Made by a program: the position numbers and the translations under genes
Assembly (NCBI GenBank): GCA_027532775.1
Contig: JAPZTO010000002.1
Location: 558,001-622,000 of the forward strand
DNA from: Beijerinckiaceae bacterium
GTDB lineage: Bacteria > Pseudomonadota > Alphaproteobacteria > Rhizobiales > Beijerinckiaceae
DNA: 64,000 nucleotides
Reading direction: 5' to 3'
Part shown: positions 36,159 through 44,393 of the stretch, in pieces
How positions within the stretch are numbered: position 1 is the stretch's first letter
How the letters are laid out: each line of letters begins with the position of its first letter
Notes under the pieces: generated by a model
Told to the model about the DNA's origin: nothing
The model's database searches: none
The model's input: the letters and a program-made list of their open reading frames with translations, nothing else

Positions 36159-36890
36159 TCACCAAAGCAGGTCTCCGGCAAGGAAGGCCCGGGCTTCCGG
36201 CGAGACCGGCGCCTGGAAAAACCGGTCGGCGGGCGCGTCCTCGCGCAGGCGCCCGGCATGAAGGAAGAGCACGCGGTCCGCGAGCCGCCGGACCTGCCCG
36301 AGATCATGCGTCGTCATCAGGATCGTCATGCCCTCGGCCGACAGCCCGGCAATGACCTGCTCGATCTTGCGGGTTGCGCCCGGATCAAGCTGCGAACTCG
36401 GTTCATCGAGAAACATGACCTCGGGTTCGAGCGCCCAGGCGCGGGCAATGGCGAGGCGCTGCTGCTCGCCTCCGGACAGCAGACGCGCGGGCCGCTCCGC
36501 CAGATCGGACAGACCGAAGCGCACGAGGGCCGCTTCGGTGCGATTGGCCGGCCGGTCGAACGAGAGGGCCGCAAGCGCGTGCAGCAGGTTCGCGCGGACA
36601 GAGCGGCGAAGCATCACCGGGCGCTGGAAGACCATGGCATGACGCGGCCGGCCGGCAATCCTGCCATCGCCGATTTGCCAGTCGACGCTCCCGCCTTCCG
36701 GCCGGATCAGCCCATGGCACAAACGGAGCGTGAGCGATTTGCCTGCGCCGTTGGGCCCAATGAGGGCGGTGATCCCGCCTCTCGGCAAGGTGAAGCTGAC
36801 ATCGTCCAGCAGGCGGCGGCCCTCACGTTCGAGGACGAGGCCATTGACAGCCAGCGGAAGGATCGAGGGCATCCCGTGCATCGGCGTCAT
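36159..36890 (-). CDS. tupC: Tungstate ABC transporter ATP-binding protein TupC
   Basis: 243-residue ATPase: Walker A GPNGAGKSL (Leu in place of the usual Thr after the Ser), signature LSGGEQQR, Walker B VMFLDEPSSQLDP, H-loop MTTHDLGQV. Short ATPases of this form accompany TupA and TupB. It starts within the last codons of tupB (ATGA overlap). No TOBE regulatory domain is present, so control is likely transcriptional, through the divergent HTH-PBP regulator. Confidence 0.9.
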   Translation of the reverse strand: MTPMHGMPSILPLAVNGLVLEREGRRLLDDVSFTLPRGGITALIGPNGAGKSLTLRLCHGLIRPEGGSVDWQIGDGRIAGRPRHAMVFQRPVMLRRSVRANLLHALAALSFDRPANRTEAALVRFGLSDLAERPARLLSGGEQQRLAIARAWALEPEVMFLDEPSSQLDPGATRKIEQVIAGLSAEGMTILMTTHDLGQVRRLADRVLFLHAGRLREDAPADRFFQAPVSPEARAFLAGDLLW

Positions 36891-37627
36891 CCGGCGAAAC
36901 GCGCGCCGATCCGGCTGGCCGCATAGCCGGCGGCATTGATCGCCAGCGTCAGCGCCATCAGCACGAGGCCAAGGCCGAGCGCGAGCGGCAGGTCGCCCTT
37001 GGAGGTTTCGAGCGCAATCGTTGTTGTCATCGTGCGGGTGTAATTCGCGATATTGCCGCCGACGATCAGCACGGCACCCACTTCGGCGCTGGCACGCCCG
37101 AACCCCGCGAGGAGCCCCGTTGCCAGCGCGAAGCGACCATCCCAGAGCAAAGTCGGCACGGCGCCCCAGCCAGTCAGGCCCAGCGAAGTCAGGTGTTCCC
37201 GATATTCCTGCCAGAGTTCCTCCAGCGTGCCCCGCGTGAGCGCGATGACGATCGGCAGGACGAGGATCGTCTGGGCAATCACCATGGCCGTCGGGGTAAA
37301 GAGCAGGCCGAGCGGGCCCAGCGGACCGGACCGCGACAGGAGCAGGAACACGAAGAGACCCGCCACGACAGGCGGGAGGCCCATCAGGCCGTTGATCAGC
37401 ACAATCAGCGCAGCCCTCCCGCGGAACCGGGACAGCGCCAGCCAGGCGCCGAGAGGCAAGCCGATCAGGGCGGCCAGCAGGACCGCCGTCATCGTGACAC
37501 GCAAGGACAGCCCGACGATCTGCAGGAATTGCGGATCGAACGTCACCATCAGCCCGATAGCTGCCTGCATGGCCCCCAATGCGTCCATGGTCGTGATGTA
37601 GAGCGACGCCTTGACGGCGAAAAGCAT
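36887..37627 (-). CDS. tupB: Tungstate ABC transporter permease TupB
   Basis: 246-residue permease with about five helices. It has VLLAALIGLPLGAWLALSRF and GLMGLPPVVAGLFVFLLLSRSGPLG, distinctive of TupB, and the coupling loop EHLTSLGLTGWGAVPTLL, then SAEVGAVLIVGGNI. ATG 37627 is given, but family alignment by eye would also allow ATG 37588 (MDALGAMQ); neither has a strong ribosome-binding site. It is first of the tup operon and divergent from the regulator by 54 bp. Confidence 0.9.
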   Translation of the reverse strand: MLFAVKASLYITTMDALGAMQAAIGLMVTFDPQFLQIVGLSLRVTMTAVLLAALIGLPLGAWLALSRFRGRAALIVLINGLMGLPPVVAGLFVFLLLSRSGPLGPLGLLFTPTAMVIAQTILVLPIVIALTRGTLEELWQEYREHLTSLGLTGWGAVPTLLWDGRFALATGLLAGFGRASAEVGAVLIVGGNIANYTRTMTTTIALETSKGDLPLALGLGLVLMALTLAINAAGYAASRIGARFAG

Positions 37628-37631
37628 TTTC

Positions 37632-37654
37632 TTCAGAAATCAGCGACTTCGGAA
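37632..37654. promoter_or_regulatory. Paired TTCNGAA motifs in the tupB/regulator intergenic region
   Basis: TTCAGAA (37632-37638) and TTCGGAA (37648-37654) are two palindromic TTCNGAA elements with centres 16 bp apart, within the 54-bp gap between the divergent tup operon and its regulator. They are a candidate operator for the HTH-PBP protein. Confidence 0.4.
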
Positions 37655-37681
37655 TTTTTGCAATTAAATGCAGGTCTATGC

Positions 37682-38557
37682 ATGTCGATCTATCTCTCGA
37701 CGGAGGAGGCTGCCGCCTATCTCGGCCTCAAGGAGCGCAAGCTCTATGACATGGCTGCGGCCGGGCTGGTTCCCTGTTCCAAGGTGACGGGGAAATGGTT
37801 GTTCCCACGCGCCGCGCTCGACCGATGGATCGAGGCCGGCATGTCCTCCGCGTTGCAGGGGCCAGCCACGCCGCCTGCGATTATCGGTGGCAGCCATGAT
37901 CCGCTACTGGAATGGGCGGCGCGGCGATCCGGCTCGGGCCTCGCCCTGTTGGCGGTCGGCTCCGAGGCCGGGCTGGATCGGCTGGCACGGAACGAGGTGG
38001 CGATCGCGGCGATCCATCTGCATGCGCCCGGCAGCGAGGATGCCAATCTGGATGCCGTCGCCACCATGCCCGGCCTCAGCGACCTTGTGATGATCCATTT
38101 CAGCCGGCGCGAGGAAGGCCTCCTGCTTCCGGCGGATAACCCGCGCGGCATTGCCAACCTTGCCGATGCTTTCGCTGCCGGCATCCGCTTCGGTCAGCGG
38201 CAGGCGGGCGCCGGAGCACAATTGCTGCTCACGAAACTGGCGCGGGAGCACGGAATCGAGCCCGAAAGACTGCCGTTGGGCCTCGCCTTCGAGACCGGCC
38301 AGGACCTCGCCTTCGCCCTCCGCACGAATGCCATCGATTGCGGGATCGCCACGCGGGCAGTTGCGGAGGCGAACGGGCTTGGATTCCTGCCGCTGGCCTG
38401 GGAGAATTTCGATCTCGTCATGCGCCGCCGGACCTATTTCGAGCCGGCGCAGCAGGCCTTGTGGGATTTCCTGCGCAGCCCGGCCTTCCGCGACCATGCC
38501 GACCGCCTTGGCGGGCTTGACGTTTCGGGAGCCGGGAGCGTGCGGTTCAACCGGTAA
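37682..38557 (+). CDS. Helix-turn-helix / PBP-like domain regulator next to tupBCA
   Basis: 291 residues. The N-terminal 50 (YLSTEEAAAYLGLKERKLYD, then AGLVPCSKVTGKWLFPRAAL) are an excisionase-type MerR-like HTH_17. The rest resembles a cytoplasmic periplasmic-binding-protein-like domain, with no signal peptide, having SGSGLALLAVGSEAGLDRL and FGQRQAGAGAQLLL of the kind attached to molybdenum/tungsten regulators. Likely role: a one-component sensor of tungstate, molybdate or a molybdopterin-related ligand that represses tup. It is divergent from tupB. Family recognition is by eye. Confidence 0.8.
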   Translation: MSIYLSTEEAAAYLGLKERKLYDMAAAGLVPCSKVTGKWLFPRAALDRWIEAGMSSALQGPATPPAIIGGSHDPLLEWAARRSGSGLALLAVGSEAGLDRLARNEVAIAAIHLHAPGSEDANLDAVATMPGLSDLVMIHFSRREEGLLLPADNPRGIANLADAFAAGIRFGQRQAGAGAQLLLTKLAREHGIEPERLPLGLAFETGQDLAFALRTNAIDCGIATRAVAEANGLGFLPLAWENFDLVMRRRTYFEPAQQALWDFLRSPAFRDHADRLGGLDVSGAGSVRFNR

Positions 38558-38565
38558 TCGCGGCC

Positions 38566-39012
38566 TCAGTCAGGTGCGAGGGCGCCCATCCGGATCAGGA
38601 CATTGCCGTAAAGACGCTGCTCGCCACATTGGACCACGGCAAAGGATGATCTGGCCGCTGCGTAGAAGGCAAAACGCTCCAGCGTATGGAAGGCCCCGAC
38701 ATAGCCGGCCCGGCGTGCCACACGCTCCATGGCCTGCACGGCTTCGGGGCGTTCGTCCGGCTTGCCGACAACCTGCATGAAGCGGACGGGATCCTCGGTG
38801 AAATCATCCAGCGGGAACAGCGTCAGCACGGCCTCCAGAACGGAATCGGCCGTCAGTCCGGGCAGGCGGACCAGTTCGCCCGTGACGGTGCTGGCGGCAA
38901 CGGCTTCTGCCGGATGGTTGGCATCGACGATGGCGAGATCGTCGCCATGGCCCATCCGGGCGAGGAGGAAGAGCAGGTCCGGCGGGAGCCGTGGATCCAT
39001 CCCTTTCAACAT
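38566..39012 (-). CDS. RbsD/FucU family sugar mutarotase
   Basis: 148 residues: MLKGMDPRLPPDLLFLLARM, then GHGDDLAIVDANHPA, the FucU pattern (His and Asp in GHGD), and YGNVLIRMG near the end. FucU interconverts anomers of L-fucose and related sugars. The start overlaps the stop of the lactonase gene by one base (TGATG); the upstream frame is shadow. It is last of the eight-gene sugar operon. Confidence 0.9.
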   Translation of the reverse strand: MLKGMDPRLPPDLLFLLARMGHGDDLAIVDANHPAEAVAASTVTGELVRLPGLTADSVLEAVLTLFPLDDFTEDPVRFMQVVGKPDERPEAVQAMERVARRAGYVGAFHTLERFAFYAAARSSFAVVQCGEQRLYGNVLIRMGALAPD

Positions 39013-39854
39013 CAGCGCCGCCCCCTTTTCGCGAGGTAGATGCGGGCGGCATTGCCGCCCATGATGGCGGCCTGTGCCTCGGCAGACAGGCCGGCAATCG
39101 TGCGCTCGACAATATCGAGCCAGTCGGCATAGGTGCCGGCCATTTCGAGAACCGGCCAATCCGAGCCGAACAGGATCCGCTCGGGACCGAAGGCTTCCAT
39201 GACCGTCCGGATATAGGGATAGAGGTGATACATGCCATCCCCGGCCGCCGCTTCGGTGAGCAGGCCCGAAAGCTTCACCACCACATTGGGGCGACGCGCG
39301 AGGGCCGCGAGATCGCTTGCCCACGGGTCCTGGATCCGATCGCGGATCAATGGCTTGGCGGCATGATCGACGACGATGGTCAGCTCCGGCAGGCGATCTG
39401 CCAGCACGAGCAGCCGCGACAGATGCGGCGGGCGGACCAGCGCATCGAAGATGAGCCCTTCGGCCGTCATGGCCCGCAAGGCCGGGATGATTGACGCTCC
39501 AAGCATCCAGTCGGGATCGGGGATGTCGTGGATCATCGGGCGCAACCCGACGAGCAATCGATCGCCCGCGAGCATTGCAACGCGGTGGGCGGCACCGGGT
39601 GCATCGAAATCGGTCCAGCCGACCACGCCGGCAATGCTTTCATGCTGCGCGGCAAGATCGAGCAGGTAGCGCGTTTCCGCTTCGGTCGGCGCCGCCTGGA
39701 CGAGGATGGTCCTGTCGATCCGGCCAGCCGCGAGCAGAGGCGCGAGATCGGCAGGGCCGAAATCCCGATGGATCGCCGCGAGTTCGGGCGTCAACCAGCC
39801 GTAATCGCCGCGGGCCAGGGCCCAGAAATGCTGGTGGGCGTCGATCCGCATCAC
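39012..39854 (-). CDS. Amidohydrolase-2 family sugar lactonase (L-fuconolactonase-like)
   Basis: 280-residue TIM-barrel metallohydrolase: MRIDAHQHFWAL at the N-terminus supplies the HxH metal site, VVDHAAKP a further His, and ILFGSDWPVLEM the metal Asp. This combination is that of L-fuconolactonase, L-rhamnono-lactonase and 2-pyrone-4,6-dicarboxylate lactonase relatives. Between a sugar dehydrogenase and a FucU mutarotase, a sugar-acid lactonase is the best reading. It overlaps the aldo/keto reductase gene by 4 bp. Confidence 0.88.
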   Translation of the reverse strand: MMRIDAHQHFWALARGDYGWLTPELAAIHRDFGPADLAPLLAAGRIDRTILVQAAPTEAETRYLLDLAAQHESIAGVVGWTDFDAPGAAHRVAMLAGDRLLVGLRPMIHDIPDPDWMLGASIIPALRAMTAEGLIFDALVRPPHLSRLLVLADRLPELTIVVDHAAKPLIRDRIQDPWASDLAALARRPNVVVKLSGLLTEAAAGDGMYHLYPYIRTVMEAFGPERILFGSDWPVLEMAGTYADWLDIVERTIAGLSAEAQAAIMGGNAARIYLAKRGRR

Positions 39855-40867
39855 CCCTCCCCCGTCGGCGCGCGCGGGTCAATCAATCCGGAATCGCGCA
39901 GGTCCTGCCAGAAAGCAGCCGGGATCGCCGCCGACCAGCCATCAAGATTGCGCCGGATTTCCGCCGGCGTCACCGCCCCCAGCACCACGCTCGACACGGC
40001 GGGATGCGCACGGGCGAAATGCATCGCCGCGGCAGGCAAGGCGACACCATGGCGGGTGCAGAGCGCCTCGATCCGGTGAACCCGGTCGAGAACGGGCTCG
40101 GGTGCATCGGCATAGTCGTATTTCGCGCCGGGAATGGCGCCGGTGGCGAGAATGCCTGAATTGAAAACCCCGCCCAGCAGGATGCCGATGCCGCGCGCTT
40201 CGGCAAGCGGGAACAGGGCATCGAGCGCGCCCTGCTCAAGCAGGGAATAGCGCCCGGCGAGGAGCAGGCAGTCGAGATCGCAATGATCGGCAAAACGGAG
40301 GCAGATCTCGACCTCGTTGACGCCGATCCCGATGGCGCGGATGACGCCCTGTTCGCGCAGCCGGTACAGCGCGCGCCAGGCGCCAGCGAGTGCCTCGGCA
40401 AAACGCTGGTCGACAGCATCGCCATGGTTGCGACGGTCAACATCATGGATGAGCGCGATATCGATCCGGTCCGTGCCAAGGCGCAACAGCGATTGCTCGA
40501 GCGAGCGCATTGTCCCGTCATAGGAATAATCAAGCGTGGCGGCAAAAGGCAGCCCGCCAGCATAACCCCCGCGGTCCCATTCGCCCCGGGCCGGGCTCAT
40601 CCAGCGTCCGACCTTGGTCGACAGAACGACGCGGTCGCGCCCGGCGCGGCGGATGGCTGTGCCGACGCGGTGCTCGGCGAGGCCATGGCCATAAAGCGGC
40701 GAGGTATCGATCAGCGTCACGCCGGAATCGATTGCTGTCGTGACAGCGGCAATCGCTTCCTCGTCATCGATCAGGCGGTAGAGATCCCCCAGAGGTGCAG
40801 CACCAAAGCCGATCTCGCTGACGGAGAGGCCCGTCCTTCCAAGGTTGCGTCGGACAATTCCGGTCAT
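39851..40867 (-). CDS. Aldo/keto reductase, D-threo-aldose/L-fucose dehydrogenase-like
   Basis: 338 residues. Catalytic set: Asp/Tyr in IDTSPLYGHGLAEHRVG, Lys in LSTKVGRW, His in ALIHDVDR. The motif GFGAAPLGDLYR at the N-terminus is typical of D-threo-aldose 1-dehydrogenase and pyridoxal dehydrogenase relatives, which oxidise L-fucose or D-arabinose to lactones with NAD(P). ATG 40867 overlaps the TRAP permease stop by one base. The wider open frame upstream belongs to the permease shadow. Confidence 0.88.
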   Translation of the reverse strand: MTGIVRRNLGRTGLSVSEIGFGAAPLGDLYRLIDDEEAIAAVTTAIDSGVTLIDTSPLYGHGLAEHRVGTAIRRAGRDRVVLSTKVGRWMSPARGEWDRGGYAGGLPFAATLDYSYDGTMRSLEQSLLRLGTDRIDIALIHDVDRRNHGDAVDQRFAEALAGAWRALYRLREQGVIRAIGIGVNEVEICLRFADHCDLDCLLLAGRYSLLEQGALDALFPLAEARGIGILLGGVFNSGILATGAIPGAKYDYADAPEPVLDRVHRIEALCTRHGVALPAAAMHFARAHPAVSSVVLGAVTPAEIRRNLDGWSAAIPAAFWQDLRDSGLIDPRAPTGEG

Positions 40868-42141
40868 CAGCGCCCCATCACCAGCTTGGGCAGGAAGGTG
40901 GTCAATGGCGGCCAGAGCGTGATGGCCAGCAACACCGCCAGCAGCGGCAACAGCCAGGGGATGATGGCACGGGACATGGCCTCGAAGGAGATATTGGCGA
41001 TTTTCGCCGTGACGAAAAGCACCACGCCGACCGGCGGTGTGATCGTGCCGATCATCAGGTTGAGCACGAAGATCAGCCCGAACTGGATCGGATCGATCCC
41101 GAACTGGGCGGCAGCGGGCGTCAGGATCGGGATGAGGATCAGCATGGCGGCCAGCGCCTCCATGAAACAGCCGACCACAAGGAGCAGGCCGTTCACGGCC
41201 AGCAGGAAGATGAGCGGGTTGCCGATCCAGTCGACGATCATCGGGCCGACAGTCTGGGGAATGCGCGAGATCGACAGGCACCAGGCCAGGGCGGCGGCGG
41301 TCATGACCAGCGCCAGCACGACGCCGGTCGTTTCCACTGTGTCGACGATCAAATCCGGCAGGTCACGGATGCGGAAGTCACCATAGACGAAGAGGCCGAG
41401 GACCAGCGCATAGACGGTGGCCACACCGGCGGCCTCGGTCGGAGTGAACCAACCGCCGATCATGCCACCAAACAGGATGACCGGCGTCATCAGCGCCCAA
41501 TGGGCGCGCTTGTAGGCGGTCCAGACCTCGCGAAGGCCCGGAAAAGGATGGCGGGGCATGTTCCGGCGGCGGGCCACTTCCGTCACCATGAGCATCAGGG
41601 CACCGGCCATCAGCAGGCCGGGGATGATCCCGGCCAGGAACAGGCCACCGATCGAGACATCGGCCGAGACGCCATAGACCACCATCGGCAGTGAGGGCGG
41701 GATGATCGGGCCGATCGTCGCCGAGGCGGCGGTTATGGCAGCGGCGGTTTCAGGGTCGTAGCCCTCGTCGCGCATGGCCTTGATCTCCAGCGTGCCGACG
41801 CCGCCGGCATCGGCCACGGCCGAGCCGGACATGCCGGCGAAGATCACGCTGGCGAGGATGTTGGCATGGCAGAGCCCGCCCCTGAGCCAGCCCACGCAAG
41901 CCGTGGCGAAGGCGAATATCCGGTCGGTCACGCCGGCCGAATTCATGATGTTGCCCATCAGGATGAAGAGTGGCGCCGCGAGAAGCGGGAAGGAATTCGC
42001 CGCCTGCGCGATTTTCTGCGGCACAATCCCGGCGGGAATGCCAGCCAGCGCAACGAAGGCGAAGGCTGCCAGCCCCATGGAGGCGAAAAGGGGGATCCCC
42101 GCCAGCAGTGCACCGAACCAGCCGAGCAGGATATAGCCCAT
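40867..42141 (-). CDS. TRAP transporter large permease (DctM)
   Basis: 424-residue permease with about 12 helices. DctM hallmarks: LLAAPLFILMGNIMNSAGVTDRIF, FAGMSGSAVADAGGVGTLEIKAM, ATIGPIIPPSLPMVVYGV and LNLMIGTITPPVGVVLFV. The start is uncertain: ATG 42141 has no good ribosome-binding site, while TTG 42153 overlaps the DctQ stop and lies suitably after a GGGGGGA run. It forms the energised channel with DctQ and DctP encoded just upstream. Confidence 0.92.
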   Translation of the reverse strand: MGYILLGWFGALLAGIPLFASMGLAAFAFVALAGIPAGIVPQKIAQAANSFPLLAAPLFILMGNIMNSAGVTDRIFAFATACVGWLRGGLCHANILASVIFAGMSGSAVADAGGVGTLEIKAMRDEGYDPETAAAITAASATIGPIIPPSLPMVVYGVSADVSIGGLFLAGIIPGLLMAGALMLMVTEVARRRNMPRHPFPGLREVWTAYKRAHWALMTPVILFGGMIGGWFTPTEAAGVATVYALVLGLFVYGDFRIRDLPDLIVDTVETTGVVLALVMTAAALAWCLSISRIPQTVGPMIVDWIGNPLIFLLAVNGLLLVVGCFMEALAAMLILIPILTPAAAQFGIDPIQFGLIFVLNLMIGTITPPVGVVLFVTAKIANISFEAMSRAIIPWLLPLLAVLLAITLWPPLTTFLPKLVMGR

Positions 42142-42149
42142 GGTTGCAG

Positions 42150-42644
42150 TCAAAGCGCCATCCCCCCGCCGGTTCCGGCCCTTGGTCCATGCCGCGCGAT
42201 CTGCACCGCTTCGGCCAGCGCCTGGACGATGAGCAGGGCCGCGGCAAAGGGAATGGGCAGATAGAGCAGCCCCGCCGGCAGCGGCAGGCTGACCCATTCG
42301 ATATCCCAGTTCCTGCCGATCAGCGGCGTGCCATATCGGACAAGCTGGATCGCGAAGACGATGATTGCCAGTCGGATGATGATCTCCGCGAGGCGCGCCA
42401 TCGCGTCAGGCAGCAGGTCAACCAGCATCGTGATCCGGATATGGCTGCGCCGCCGCGCGGCGATCATGAGGCCGGTGAAGCCTGTCCAGACCAGCAGGTT
42501 CTGGGCCGCCTCGTCGGTCCAGGCCAGCGGCTGGCCGATCGCACGGGCGACCACGCCGGCTACAACCGAAATGAGCAGGGCTGCCATCAGCAGCACCGCC
42601 ATCCAGCGCAGGGCGCGGTCGGTCATTTGCGAAAGGATGGTCAT
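42150..42644 (-). CDS. TRAP transporter small permease (DctQ)
   Basis: 164 residues with four helices. It has VVAGVVARAIGQPLAWTDEAAQNLLVW and ARRRSHIRITMLVDLLP, the DctQ signature region. AGGA about seven bases before ATG 42644 supports the start. It precedes DctM by 8 bp or, if the TTG start is used, overlaps it. Confidence 0.9.
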   Translation of the reverse strand: MTILSQMTDRALRWMAVLLMAALLISVVAGVVARAIGQPLAWTDEAAQNLLVWTGFTGLMIAARRRSHIRITMLVDLLPDAMARLAEIIIRLAIIVFAIQLVRYGTPLIGRNWDIEWVSLPLPAGLLYLPIPFAAALLIVQALAEAVQIARHGPRAGTGGGMAL

Positions 42645-42701
42645 GGTCTGTCCTGAACCGGGATCGGGCCGGTCGCCGGGCGGCAACCGGCCGGCATCAC
42701 C

Positions 42702-43694
42702 TCAGAGCGCCTTCAGCGTATCGAAGGAGCCCTTGCCCCAGCGCGCCTCGAACTTCGCGGGGACCGTGGCGAGGACGGGCTTGCGGAAGGCCTCAAGATC
42801 GGGCTCGATCACCGTCATGCCAGCGCCTTTCAGCGTGGCGACGAGATTGGCTTCCTGCCCGAGCAGTTCCTTGTCCTGCCAGGCAGCGCCGGCATCGAAG
42901 GCGGCCTGAAGCAGAGCGCGATCGGCCGCCGGGAGGCCCTTCCAGAAGCCGTCATTCACGATGATCATGCGCGGCGTGATGATGTGCTCGGTCAGGACGA
43001 GGAACTTCTGGACCTCGAAGAACTTGCCCGACTGGATCGTCGGCAGCGGGTTTTCCTGCCCGTCCACCGCGCCCTGGCTGAGCGCGAGATAGAGTTCCGG
43101 GAAGGCGATCGGCGTTGCCTTGGCGCCCCAGGCATCCGCCATGGCCTGGAACACATCGACCGGCGGCACCCGCAGCTTGAATCCCACCATGTCGGCCGGC
43201 GTGCGCACAGCCTTGTTGCCCGTGGTGAGATGGCGTTTGCCGTAATAGGTGACATTGAGCATCCGCATGCCGCGCTTTGCGGAAAGCTCCTCGTTCATCT
43301 TCGCGAAGATCGGCGTATCCTTCACCTTGGCGAGATGCGCCGCATCGCGCCAGAGATACGGCGCCTCGACCAGCGTCAACGCCGGCAGGAAAGCGCCGAG
43401 CGCGCCCGCGCCGTCGGTGGTGAACTGGAGCGCGCCAGCCGAAACAGATTCCATCATGTCCTTGCCGGAGCCGAGCTGGCCGCCCGGAAATACCTGGATA
43501 TCGATCCTCCCGTTCGTCTTCTGCTTCACATCGGCGGCAATGCGCTGGACCATTTGCACCTGCGGATGGGTGGCGGCGAGCAATTCGCCCCAGCGGATGG
43601 TGGTGGCCTGCGCCCGCAGCACGGACGGCATGGCCAAAGTGGCACCGGCCAGGGTTGTGCCGGCCAGAAACCCGCGTCGATCTATCCTCGTCAT
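42702..43694 (-). CDS. TRAP transporter substrate-binding protein (DctP)
   Basis: 330-residue periplasmic protein with a Tat-type signal (TRIDRRGFLAGTTLAGATLA...VLRAQ). Family features are VFPGGQLGSGKDMMESVSAG, the ligand-contact region GFKLRVPPVDVFQAMADAWG, and LSQGAVDGQENPLPTI. The conserved Arg in KLRVP usually binds a carboxylate, so the ligand is probably a sugar acid rather than a free sugar. It is the first transporter gene after gntR. Confidence 0.92.
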   Translation of the reverse strand: MTRIDRRGFLAGTTLAGATLAMPSVLRAQATTIRWGELLAATHPQVQMVQRIAADVKQKTNGRIDIQVFPGGQLGSGKDMMESVSAGALQFTTDGAGALGAFLPALTLVEAPYLWRDAAHLAKVKDTPIFAKMNEELSAKRGMRMLNVTYYGKRHLTTGNKAVRTPADMVGFKLRVPPVDVFQAMADAWGAKATPIAFPELYLALSQGAVDGQENPLPTIQSGKFFEVQKFLVLTEHIITPRMIIVNDGFWKGLPAADRALLQAAFDAGAAWQDKELLGQEANLVATLKGAGMTVIEPDLEAFRKPVLATVPAKFEARWGKGSFDTLKAL

Positions 43695-43735
43695 GGTCGT
43701 TCCTCCGAATTGGGCCGTTCACGGCCTCTGGTCTG

Positions 43736-44392
43736 TCATTCGATATTGATGGCCCGGCTCCGGGCCTGGTTGATATGGAAGGCCATCGCGGCCACGGCGC
43801 CCTCGGCATCCTTTCGCTCGATGGCCTCGATCACCGCGAGGTGGTCCCGCATGACCGGGATGACGAGATCCGCGTAGAGCCGGGTTTCGTTCTGGCGGAT
43901 CAGGCGGATCTTGATCCAGTTGACGCGGAAGGCGTTGGAGATGATCTCGTTGTCGAGATGATCGATCACCGCCTCGTGCAGGGAGCGATCCGTCGCCTCC
44001 GCATCGGCGATCAGGGTTTCACGCTCGCCCGCTTCTGCGCGGGCGATGATCCGCTCATGGCTGGCGCGGAGCGCCGCAGCAGCCGCATCCGAACGGGCAT
44101 GGGCGAAAAGCGCGGTGGCCTGCGTTTCGAGGAAGAGCCGGAACTGGTAGGCGTTCCGGATCAGGTTCAGATCGACATGGGCAACCTGCATCCCCCGTTG
44201 CGGGACGGTGGTGATCAACCCCTCGGCCTCGAGCCGGGGGATCAACTCGCGGATTGCGCCGAGCGGCAGGCCAGTCAATTCGACCAGTTCCCGCTGGGAA
44301 ATGAACTGTCCCGGCCGGATCTCGCGCGAAAGGAGCCTCTCGGTGAAGCTCTCATAGGCCCGTTCGCGAAGCTTGACCGGGGCGTTGTTCAT
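43736..44392 (-). CDS. GntR family regulator (FCD/FadR subfamily)
   Basis: 218 residues: winged HTH with QRELVELTGLPLGAIRELIPRLEAEGLI, then an all-helical FCD ligand domain with DRSLHEAVIDHLDNE and a late His in VMRDHLAVIEAIE, the metal/ligand pocket of this family. It starts one base after the stop of the DapA-family gene, so regulator and pathway are in one operon. A perfect dyad at 45344-45359, upstream of the first gene, is its likely site. Confidence 0.9.
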   Translation of the reverse strand: MNNAPVKLRERAYESFTERLLSREIRPGQFISQRELVELTGLPLGAIRELIPRLEAEGLITTVPQRGMQVAHVDLNLIRNAYQFRLFLETQATALFAHARSDAAAAALRASHERIIARAEAGERETLIADAEATDRSLHEAVIDHLDNEIISNAFRVNWIKIRLIRQNETRLYADLVIPVMRDHLAVIEAIERKDAEGAVAAMAFHINQARSRAINIE

Positions 44393-44393
44393 G

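Noticed and set aside
37624-37671. GCATTT...AAATGC inverted repeat across the tupB/regulator gap
   Set aside because: The arms are 36 bp apart and one lies in the tupB start; the TTCNGAA pair is a better operator candidate.
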